NCBI GenBank assembly: GCA_025925615.1
Contig: JAICLN010000102.1
Location: 1-10,920, forward strand
Direction: 5' to 3'
From: Actinomycetospora sp.
GTDB lineage: Bacteria > Actinomycetota > Actinomycetes > Mycobacteriales > Pseudonocardiaceae
DNA length: 10,920 bases
Shown here in pieces: positions 1-5,544 of this stretch. The number at the start of each line of letters is the position of its first letter. Position 1 is the stretch's first letter. The translations under genes and the position numbers were made by a program. The notes under the pieces are model-generated. The model had not been told where the DNA came from, did not search any database, and saw nothing but the letters and a program-made list of their open reading frames with translations.

Positions 1-15
1 AAGCGCGCAGCGCAC

Positions 16-1005
16 CTAGAGGGTGAACCAGGCCAGGCAGGCCGCGCCGGCGACGATGCAGTAGACGCCGAACGGCCGCATCGAGCGGTGCTCGAAGTAG
101 CGGGTCAGGAAGCGCACCGACAGGTAGGCGCCGACCCCGGACAGCACGCTGCCGAGCAGCACCTGACCGCGGATGCCGTCCCCGGCCGGGCCCGCGAGGT
201 CACCGACCTTGAGCACCCCGGCCGCGAGGATCACCGGCGTCGCGAGCAGGAACGCGAACCGGGCGGCGTCCTCGTGGGAGAGCTTCGCGAGCAGGCCCGC
301 GCCGATCGTGGCGCCGGAGCGGCTGATCCCGGGCAGCAGAGCGAGGATCTGCGCGGCTCCGATGAGGACGGCGGTCAGCAGCGGGAGCTTCGCGACCCGG
401 GCGTCCGACTCCTCCTCCGCGCTGCGCGGCGGCGCCACGCCCACCCCGGCTCCTCCGGACAGCACCTCGGTCGGGGCGTCGAGGCGCACCGTGGGAGCCT
501 CGAGGGCGTCGGCGTCGGGACCGGCGTGCGCCCCCGCGGCCGCCCGTCGTCGGGTCAGCCCCTCGACGGCGATGAGCAGGACGCCGTTGATCACCAGGAA
601 GATCGCCGTGGGCACCGGCTTCGCGAGCAGCGTGCGGAACACGTGGTCGAGGACGAGGCCTGCGATGCCCACCGGGATGGTCGCGATGACCAGCAGCCAC
701 GCCAGGCGCTGGTCGGCGGTCTCCACCCGACGGTCCCGGATGCTGGTGCCCAGCCCGCGCACGATCCGGACCCAGTCCCGCCAGAAGTAGACGATCATCG
801 CGAGGGCGGTCGCGACGTGGAGCCCGACGATGAACGCCAGGTACGGCGAATCCGGCGCGGACACGTCGAGATCGCGCGCCCAGGAACCGCCGATCACGGC
901 CGGCAACAGGATGGAATGTCCCAAGCTGGACACCGGGAACAATTCGGCGACGCCTTGCAGGGCACCGATCACGGCGGCCTCGAGCCAGCTCAGATGTGCC
1001 GACAC
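16..1005 (-). CDS. uppP: Undecaprenyl-diphosphatase (UppP/BacA family)
   Basis: Integral membrane phosphatase that recycles undecaprenyl diphosphate to the monophosphate lipid carrier used in cell-wall synthesis; in other bacteria it gives bacitracin resistance. With a GTG start at 1005 the protein is 329 aa. Family motifs seen: the (E/Q)xxxE element as Q17-E21, followed by FPVSSLGH with H30, and PGISRSGAT at about residues 225-233, plus many hydrophobic segments. The frame stays open to a GTG at 1074. I chose 1005 because an AAGGA lies 6 nt upstream and the protein then begins right before the conserved first helix (SAHLSWLEAAV). A hydrophilic stretch of about 55 residues (roughly 150-206, Ala/Gly/Glu rich) sits between the two halves and makes the protein longer than the usual ~270 aa. 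Divergent from the cell-wall hydrolase candidate at 1291. Family call is firm; the start is probable. Confidence 0.95.
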   Translation of the reverse strand: MSAHLSWLEAAVIGALQGVAELFPVSSLGHSILLPAVIGGSWARDLDVSAPDSPYLAFIVGLHVATALAMIVYFWRDWVRIVRGLGTSIRDRRVETADQRLAWLLVIATIPVGIAGLVLDHVFRTLLAKPVPTAIFLVINGVLLIAVEGLTRRRAAAGAHAGPDADALEAPTVRLDAPTEVLSGGAGVGVAPPRSAEEESDARVAKLPLLTAVLIGAAQILALLPGISRSGATIGAGLLAKLSHEDAARFAFLLATPVILAAGVLKVGDLAGPAGDGIRGQVLLGSVLSGVGAYLSVRFLTRYFEHRSMRPFGVYCIVAGAACLAWFTL

Positions 1006-1172
1006 CGGAGGTCCTTCCCTCGTCCATTCGTCCACGCACGCATCGAGAGCCAGGCTAACGACGCCGTCCGCCACCCCCCGGGACCGGGCGGAACGACGTC
1101 GTCGCAGGTCACGTCCCTCCGGGCCGGAGGCAAAGACGCGGTCAACACCGCGGATCCCGCGCGAAAGAGAAG

Positions 1173-1213
1173 GCGGGTCGGAGCAACCCGCGACCGGAAT
1201 GGTTGCTAATGTG
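1173..1213 (+). promoter_or_regulatory. Overlapping inverted repeats next to a possible -10 box
   Basis: A 7-bp inverted repeat, AGCAACC (1182-1188) and GGTTGCT (1201-1207), has a 12-nt spacer and ends on TAATGT (1207-1212), which fits a TANNNT -10 box. A second hairpin, GCGGGT (1173-1178) with ACCCGC (1186-1191), uses some of the same bases, so the two cannot form together. No good -35 is visible. It could be an operator over the promoter of the hydrolase gene at 1291, or chance pairing in GC-rich DNA. Only the pairing is observed; function is inferred. Confidence 0.25.
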
Positions 1214-1230
1214 CGCCAGTCGGATCACGA

Positions 1231-1262
1231 CCCGGTCACGCTCCCCAGCTCCCCAGACCGGG
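1231..1262 (+). promoter_or_regulatory. Possible leader hairpin enclosing an 8-bp tandem repeat
   Basis: CCCGGTC (1231-1237) can pair with GACCGGG (1256-1262) around an 18-nt loop. The loop consists largely of two head-to-tail copies of CTCCCCAG (1241-1248 and 1249-1256; the last base also belongs to the stem). It would lie in the 5' leader of the gene at 1291 if transcription starts near the TAATGT at 1207. No poly-T tract follows, so it is not a typical terminator. Role unknown. Confidence 0.2.
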
Positions 1263-1290
1263 CCGCCGGAGAAGAAGGTGACCCCGCACC

Positions 1291-1944
1291 ATGACCGCTG
1301 CTGCGTTCGGATCCACAGGCGGTGCGCTCCCCCGAGGCGCGAACGTCCTGGCCGCGAACCCGGTGACGACCGTCCTGGGCCTGGCCGTGGGTGCGGTCGG
1401 CGCCGCGGTCGTCGGGTCCCACGCGGCCCAGGGCGACCTGCCCGACCTGCACTCCGCCGCGACCGTGACCGCCGACCTGCACCTCACCGCGGGCGCGAGC
1501 CCCGCCAGTGCCTCGTCGGCGCGCGCCGCGATGACGCCGGTGCACGCCGAGGCCACCTCCGCCGCGGCCACCGTGCCCGAGCTGACCAAGGCCGCCGGCA
1601 TGGCGCACCAGCAGCAGAAGATCGACTCCGCGATCGACCGGTTCGAGTCCACGATCGGTTCGACGCAGTACGAGAACTACTGCGAGCGGGCGGTGGAGAA
1701 CGCGTTCGGCACGCAGCACCGCTACGCCAGCGCCATCGAGGACTGGCACTCCCAGGACCAGCACTCGGACTGGCAGGACGCCCCCCGCGGCGCGATGGTC
1801 TTCTACGACACCTCCTCGGACGGCCACGTCGCGCTGTCCCTCGGTGACGGGCGCGTGGTGTCCTCCAGCGCGCACCACCAGGTCGGGATCGTCCCGATCG
1901 GCTACTTCCAGCACCCGCTGGGCTGGGCGTACGCCCCGTACTGA
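1291..1944 (+). CDS. Exported papain-like (NlpC/P60 or CHAP-type) cell-wall hydrolase candidate
   Basis: A 217-aa protein likely exported or membrane anchored. Residues 25-42 are hydrophobic, with a possible signal peptidase I site after S43-H44-A45; the n-region is long and weakly charged, so cleavage is uncertain. An Ala/Thr-rich spacer and a short helical stretch (about 95-125) lead to the C-terminal domain. There, C131 starts a helix (NYCERAVENAFG). A strand pair follows with PRGAMVFYD at 165-173 and GHVALSLGDGRVV at 178-190. A helix-borne Cys and a strand-borne His (H179) match the catalytic layout of papain-like peptidoglycan amidases and endopeptidases; the third residue is not assigned. 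ATG 1291 follows GAAGAAGG at a rather long spacing (about 12 nt). Divergent from uppP, which also supports a wall role. NlpC/P60 versus CHAP cannot be settled by eye, and activity is inferred. Confidence 0.72.
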   Translation: MTAAAFGSTGGALPRGANVLAANPVTTVLGLAVGAVGAAVVGSHAAQGDLPDLHSAATVTADLHLTAGASPASASSARAAMTPVHAEATSAAATVPELTKAAGMAHQQQKIDSAIDRFESTIGSTQYENYCERAVENAFGTQHRYASAIEDWHSQDQHSDWQDAPRGAMVFYDTSSDGHVALSLGDGRVVSSSAHHQVGIVPIGYFQHPLGWAYAPY

Positions 1945-1971
1945 TCTCCTCACGCCGTCGGACCCCTCGGC

Positions 1972-1977
1972 TATCGT
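1972..1977 (+). promoter_or_regulatory. Candidate -10 element for the glnX-pknG operon
   Basis: TATCGT at 1972-1977 fits a TANNNT -10 box in the only gap (1945-2006) before the seven-gene run. The bases 17 nt upstream (CTCACG, 1949-1954) match TTGACA at only three positions. Transcription from here would give a leader of about 25 nt. Read-through from the gene at 1291 is equally possible, because I see no terminator in the gap. Confidence 0.25.
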
Positions 1978-1982
1978 GATCG

Positions 1983-1999
1983 CCTCCGCGAGGGAGGGG
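1983..1999 (+). promoter_or_regulatory. Shine-Dalgarno of glnX with a possible anti-SD hairpin
   Basis: GGAGGGGGG lies 7 nt or so before ATG 2007 and decides that start. Immediately upstream, CCTCC (1983-1987) is complementary to GGAGG (1993-1997) with a 5-nt loop, so the ribosome binding site of the first operon gene could be folded away. The stem is only 5 bp, and in such DNA it may be fortuitous. Confidence 0.35.
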
Positions 2000-2006
2000 G
2001 GCGACG

Positions 2007-3368
2007 ATGACCGCAGTGCAGTCCGGCGTCGCCCCGCGCACGCCTCCCGCCGCGGGCGGTCCCGGCGCCCCGGGCTGGCGACGCCGGCTCGGTGAGCTGC
2101 GCGGGATCGGCCGGGACACCCGCGTCGGACGGCTCGCGACGGCCGCCGCCGCGACGCTCGCGCTGGTCCTGCTCGCCGGGGTGCTCGCGCTGGTGGCCAC
2201 CCTGCGCACCCAGGCCGCGAGCGAGGACGTCGTCGCGCGCAGCGGTCCGCTGACGGCGGCGGCCCAGGAGCTCTACGGCGCGCTCTCCGACGCCGACGCG
2301 AGCGCCGGTCAGGGCTTCCTGCTCGGCGCCGGCGAGCCGCCGTCGCTGCGCCTTCGCTACCAGACCGACCTCGCGGACGCGGGCCGCGCGCTCGCCGTCG
2401 TCGGCTCCGCGTCGGGGCCGGACGCGGCCACCGGTCCGGTCGCCACCCTGACCTCCGGGCTGCCGGTGTACGCCGGGCTCGTCGAGACCGCCCGCACCGC
2501 CGACCGGCAGGGCCTCACCTACGGGGCCGCCTACCTGCGCGAGGCCTCCTCCTTCCTGCGCGCCTCCCTGCTCCCGGCGGCCGAGCAGGCCTACGACCAG
2601 CAGGCCGCCGAGCTGTCGGACGACCAGGCGATCGCCGACGGCGGGGTGTGGACGGTGCTCGCGCTGGTCGCCGTCGTCGCGGCGCTGGTCGCGATCTGGC
2701 TCCTCCACCGGCGCATCGCGCGCTCGACGAAGCGGCGGCTCACGCCGGGCGTCGCGCTGGCGGGCGCGGCGATGGGGCTGCTGCTCGTCTGGGGGGTGAT
2801 CGCGCTCGGGCTCTGCGCGGCGCTGACCGCGTCGGCCCGCAACGACGGGTCGGACCCGAACCGCGAGCTCGTCGCGGCCCGCTTCGCGGTCCTGCAGTCG
2901 CGCAGCGACGAGGTGCTCACCCTCGTCGCGCGCTCGGCCGGGGGCGACTACGAGCAGGACTACGTGCGGCGCAGCATCGGGCTCTACGGCTGGCAGGGGC
3001 TGCTCGACCACGCCCGGGACGAGGCCGGGAGCGGCCCGGTCGCCGACGACGCGTCCACCGCCGCGACCGTCGGCCGCGAGGGCATCACGGTGCACGCCCT
3101 GGTGCGCACCCTCGACGTCTCCGGGGACTACGACGAGGCCGTGGCGCTCGCGCTGTCGACCGCGCCGAACGGCGGGCAGGGGTCGGTGCAGCAGGTCGAG
3201 GACGCGCTCGACCGCGCCGTCACGACGACGGCCGACACCGCCGCCGCCGACGCCGCGGCCGCCGACACCGCGACGACCCTGCTGGCGATCGGCGTCGTCG
3301 TGCTCACGCTCGTGGCCGCGGCCGGGCTCGCGGTCGGCGTGTGGCCACGGCTGCAGGAGTACCGGTGA
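2007..3368 (+). CDS. glnX: GlnX-like four-TM membrane sensor protein
   Basis: A 453-aa membrane protein and first gene of the operon. Four hydrophobic segments are visible at about 47-66, 213-234, 250-274 and 423-446. With the Arg-rich N-terminus (25-42) inside, two large extracytoplasmic domains result (about 67-212 and 275-422), joined by a short basic cytoplasmic loop (235-249, RRIARSTKRR). Both outer domains are helical and Ala-rich, like four-helix-bundle sensor domains. There is no kinase, HAMP or enzymatic domain. In Corynebacterium and Mycobacterium the membrane protein GlnX sits with glnH and pknG and is thought to carry the GlnH ligand signal across the membrane to PknG. The assignment here rests mainly on topology and on its place directly before glnH and near pknG. 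It overlaps glnH by 4 nt (GTGA). Family call is fairly sure; ligand and mechanism are inferred. Confidence 0.8.
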   Translation: MTAVQSGVAPRTPPAAGGPGAPGWRRRLGELRGIGRDTRVGRLATAAAATLALVLLAGVLALVATLRTQAASEDVVARSGPLTAAAQELYGALSDADASAGQGFLLGAGEPPSLRLRYQTDLADAGRALAVVGSASGPDAATGPVATLTSGLPVYAGLVETARTADRQGLTYGAAYLREASSFLRASLLPAAEQAYDQQAAELSDDQAIADGGVWTVLALVAVVAALVAIWLLHRRIARSTKRRLTPGVALAGAAMGLLLVWGVIALGLCAALTASARNDGSDPNRELVAARFAVLQSRSDEVLTLVARSAGGDYEQDYVRRSIGLYGWQGLLDHARDEAGSGPVADDASTAATVGREGITVHALVRTLDVSGDYDEAVALALSTAPNGGQGSVQQVEDALDRAVTTTADTAAADAAAADTATTLLAIGVVVLTLVAAAGLAVGVWPRLQEYR

Positions 3369-4333
3369 GGGCCCGGGTCGGGGTCGTCGCCGCCGTCCTC
3401 GCCGTGCTCCTCGCCGGCTGCTCGCAGGCCGCGGCACCGGGGCCCGTCGAACCGGTGCGGCCCGCCCCGGCCGGCGCCACCGTCGTCACCGGCGCGCCGC
3501 CCGCGGCCGCCGACACCAGCTGCGGTGACCCGCGGGTGAGCCTCACCCCGACCCCCGAGCCCGCCCCGGGCGCGATGCCGGCCGGCTCGACGATGGCCCG
3601 GATCGCCGCCCGCGGGGCGCTCATCGTCGGGATCGACCAGAGCACCGTCCCGCTGAGCTACCGGGACCCGCGCTCCGGGGTGCTCACCGGGCTCGACGTG
3701 CGGTTCGCCCAGGAGATGGCCCGGTCGATCTTCGGCGACCCGAGCCGGGTCCGCTTCCGCATCGAGAGCTCCGCCCAGCGCATCCCCAACCTGCTCGCCG
3801 GCTCGGTCGACATGGTGGTGCAGGCGATGACGGTGACGTGCGCGCGCAAGGCCCGGATCGGGATGTCGTCGGTGTACTACGACGCCGCACAGCGCATCGC
3901 CGTCCCGGCGGTCTCCCCGGTGACGAGCGTCGCCCAGCTCGGCGGGCGGCCGGTCTGCTCGATCACCGGCACGACGTCGATCGCCACGCTGGCGGCCGAG
4001 CGGGGCACGAACGGGCAGCCCCCGGTCGTCGTGGGGGTGCCGGAGAACAGCGACTGCCTCGTCATGCTCCAGCAGGGCCAGGTCGACGCCGCCACCACGG
4101 ACGACACGATCCTCGCCGGCTACGCCCTGGAGGACCGCCGGCTCGCGGTCCGGGGGGAGCCGCTGGCGTCCGAGCCCTACGGGATCGGGGTCGCGCCGCA
4201 GAACACCGACCTGCTGCGGTTCGTCAACGGCGTCCTCGACCGGACGAAGGCCGACGGTACCTGGGCCGCGATCGTCGCCGGCACCTTCGGGGGCACGCCC
4301 GCCCCGCCGCCGCCGGGGCAGTACGCGGGATGA
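3365..4333 (+). CDS. glnH: GlnH-like amino-acid-binding lipoprotein (solute-binding protein family 3)
   Basis: A 322-aa lipoprotein starting with GTG inside the glnX stop (GTGA), with AGGAG 5 nt upstream. A signal peptide (R2, R4, hydrophobic 5-17) ends in the lipobox L16-A17-G18-C19. A Pro/Ala-rich tether (20-78) follows, then the periplasmic-binding fold of family 3 at about 80-310. Signature stretches include LTGLDVRFAQEMA at 107-119 and VDMVVQAMTVTCARK at 148-162, typical of polar amino acid binders. Cysteines at 159, 198 and 231 could include a disulfide. No permease or ATPase gene is adjacent, so a sensory role with GlnX fits better than uptake, as known for mycobacterial and corynebacterial GlnH (Asp/Glu/Gln type ligands). 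The exact ligand cannot be read from the sequence. It overlaps the next gene by 4 nt (ATGA). Confidence 0.92.
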   Translation: MRARVGVVAAVLAVLLAGCSQAAAPGPVEPVRPAPAGATVVTGAPPAAADTSCGDPRVSLTPTPEPAPGAMPAGSTMARIAARGALIVGIDQSTVPLSYRDPRSGVLTGLDVRFAQEMARSIFGDPSRVRFRIESSAQRIPNLLAGSVDMVVQAMTVTCARKARIGMSSVYYDAAQRIAVPAVSPVTSVAQLGGRPVCSITGTTSIATLAAERGTNGQPPVVVGVPENSDCLVMLQQGQVDAATTDDTILAGYALEDRRLAVRGEPLASEPYGIGVAPQNTDLLRFVNGVLDRTKADGTWAAIVAGTFGGTPAPPPPGQYAG

Positions 4334-5544
4334 GCGCCGTGACGCCGGACCGCGCCGGACTGGACGCCGAGCTGGAGGCCGCCGAGGGGGCGGTCGCCCG
4401 CGCATCGGCCTCGCTCGTCGACCTCGAGGAGCACCCCGGCTACGGCCTGCTGCGCCCCGGTGGGTTCACCGGGGTGTCGGCCCGACGCCGGGAGGAGACG
4501 CTCGCGACGGTGGCCGAGCTGCACCGCGACCTCGCCCTCTACCGGCGCGCCGTGGCCACCGCCCGCGAGGCCCGTGGCGCCCGGGGCCGGCCGTCCGGTG
4601 ACGAGCTCGCGGCCGCGCACGACGCGCTGCACGGCGAGTCGGTCACCGTCACCGAGGAGGCCGTGCCGCTGCAGCGCCGGGGCCTGCTCGGGCCGACCTC
4701 GGAGGTCACCCGGACCAGCGCGGACGCCCTGCTCGCGCGGATGACGGCCGCGTTCGACGCCGCGACGCGGGTGGTGGCCGACGTCGCCGCGGTGTGGGAC
4801 GCGGTCGCCGCGCAGCTCGGACCGGCCGACCGGGCACTGGACGCGCTGCGGGCCGAGGCGGCGGCGGTGCCCGAGGCGACGGTCGACGTGTCCGGCTGGT
4901 CGACGCGGCTCGAGGCGCTGCGCGGCCGGGTGCTGACGGATCCGTTGGCGCACGCCGGCAGCGCGGCTCCGGTGCCCGCGGCGGCGCTCGCCGGGGTCGA
5001 GGCGGGGCTGGCGGCGGCCCGGGAGGAGCTGGCGCAGGCGCGGGCGCTGCGCGTGGGCCTCGACGAACGGGTCGCCGCGCTCACCGCGCGCATCGACGCG
5101 CTGGCCGCCGACGAGTCGGCCGCCGAGACCGTGGCCGCCGAGGTCGCACGGCTCGTCGTCGCCGTGCCCGGGCTGCCGGTGCCCCGGCGGCGGGCCCCCG
5201 AGCTGCGCGCGGCGGTGCGGGAGGCCCACGCCCGGGCGCGGGACGGGCGGTGGGAGGAGGCGTCGGCCGGGTTCGCCGCGGCGTCGGAAGCGGTCGACGC
5301 GGCGGCCGCGCAGGCCGGGTCCGACCGGGCCGTGCTCGGCGGGCTGCTCGACCGGCGGGCGGAGCTGCGGGGGCGCCTCGGCGCGCTGCGGGCCAAGGCC
5401 GGGGCACACGGGCGCGGCGAGGACCTCGCGCTGGACGCGCTGCACACCCGGGCCCGGGACCTGCTGTGGAGCGCGCCGTGCGACCTCGCGGCAGCGACGG
5501 TCGCGGTCCGGGCCTACCAGCGAGGTCTGGAGGAGGGGCCGTGA
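4330..5544 (+). CDS. Uncharacterised cytoplasmic coiled-coil-rich protein in the pknG operon
   Basis: I do not recognise this 404-aa protein as a named family. It has no signal peptide or membrane segment. Most of it is Ala/Leu/Glu/Arg-rich helix. Stretches with coiled-coil character lie at about 8-35, 50-85, 130-180, 220-275 and 290-360. Non-helical breaks fall at the HPGYGLLRPGGFTGVS segment (35-50) and at Pro/Gly-rich points near 119-125, 204-216 and 279-288. The C-terminus (ARDLLWSAPCDLAAATVAVRAYQ, from about 375) looks like an amphipathic cap and holds the only cysteine (C384). It starts at the ATGA overlap with glnH and ends at the GTGA overlap with pknG. It is therefore translated between sensor and kinase, which suggests a scaffold or adaptor for PknG; that is inference. 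ATG 4330 is chosen from the overlap, although the Shine-Dalgarno there is weak. Confidence 0.85.
   Translation: MSAVTPDRAGLDAELEAAEGAVARASASLVDLEEHPGYGLLRPGGFTGVSARRREETLATVAELHRDLALYRRAVATAREARGARGRPSGDELAAAHDALHGESVTVTEEAVPLQRRGLLGPTSEVTRTSADALLARMTAAFDAATRVVADVAAVWDAVAAQLGPADRALDALRAEAAAVPEATVDVSGWSTRLEALRGRVLTDPLAHAGSAAPVPAAALAGVEAGLAAAREELAQARALRVGLDERVAALTARIDALAADESAAETVAAEVARLVVAVPGLPVPRRRAPELRAAVREAHARARDGRWEEASAGFAAASEAVDAAAAQAGSDRAVLGGLLDRRAELRGRLGALRAKAGAHGRGEDLALDALHTRARDLLWSAPCDLAAATVAVRAYQRGLEEGP

Noticed and set aside
1006..1074. Upstream GTG start that would lengthen UppP by 23 residues
   Set aside because: The added segment is hydrophilic and not part of the family, and the GTG at 1005 has a better-placed AAGGA.
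1116..1130. CCTCCG-GGC-CGGAGG palindrome in the divergent spacer
   Set aside because: A 6-bp GC-only stem with a 3-nt loop and no T tract or promoter-like boxes nearby; expected by chance in this composition.
88..1209. + strand open frame of 373 codons over uppP
   Set aside because: Mirror of uppP, whose catalytic motifs are intact on the - strand.
1075..1290. c-di-AMP (ydaO-type) riboswitch before the cell-wall hydrolase gene
   Set aside because: Such switches often precede actinobacterial wall hydrolases, but I could not find the conserved core segments here, only unrelated short hairpins.
1945..2006. Rho-independent terminator between the hydrolase gene and glnX
   Set aside because: No strong stem followed by a T run. 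The only pairing noted involves the glnX ribosome site.
1971..3437. Long antisense open frame (488 codons) opposite the glnX gene
   Set aside because: Arg/Gly/Pro-rich mirror of a high-GC gene. The + strand frame has TM segments, a good ribosome site and operon overlaps.
3365..4333. Component of an ABC amino acid importer
   Set aside because: The binding protein is clear, but no permease or ATPase gene is next to it; the neighbours are GlnX-like and PknG, which fits a sensor role.
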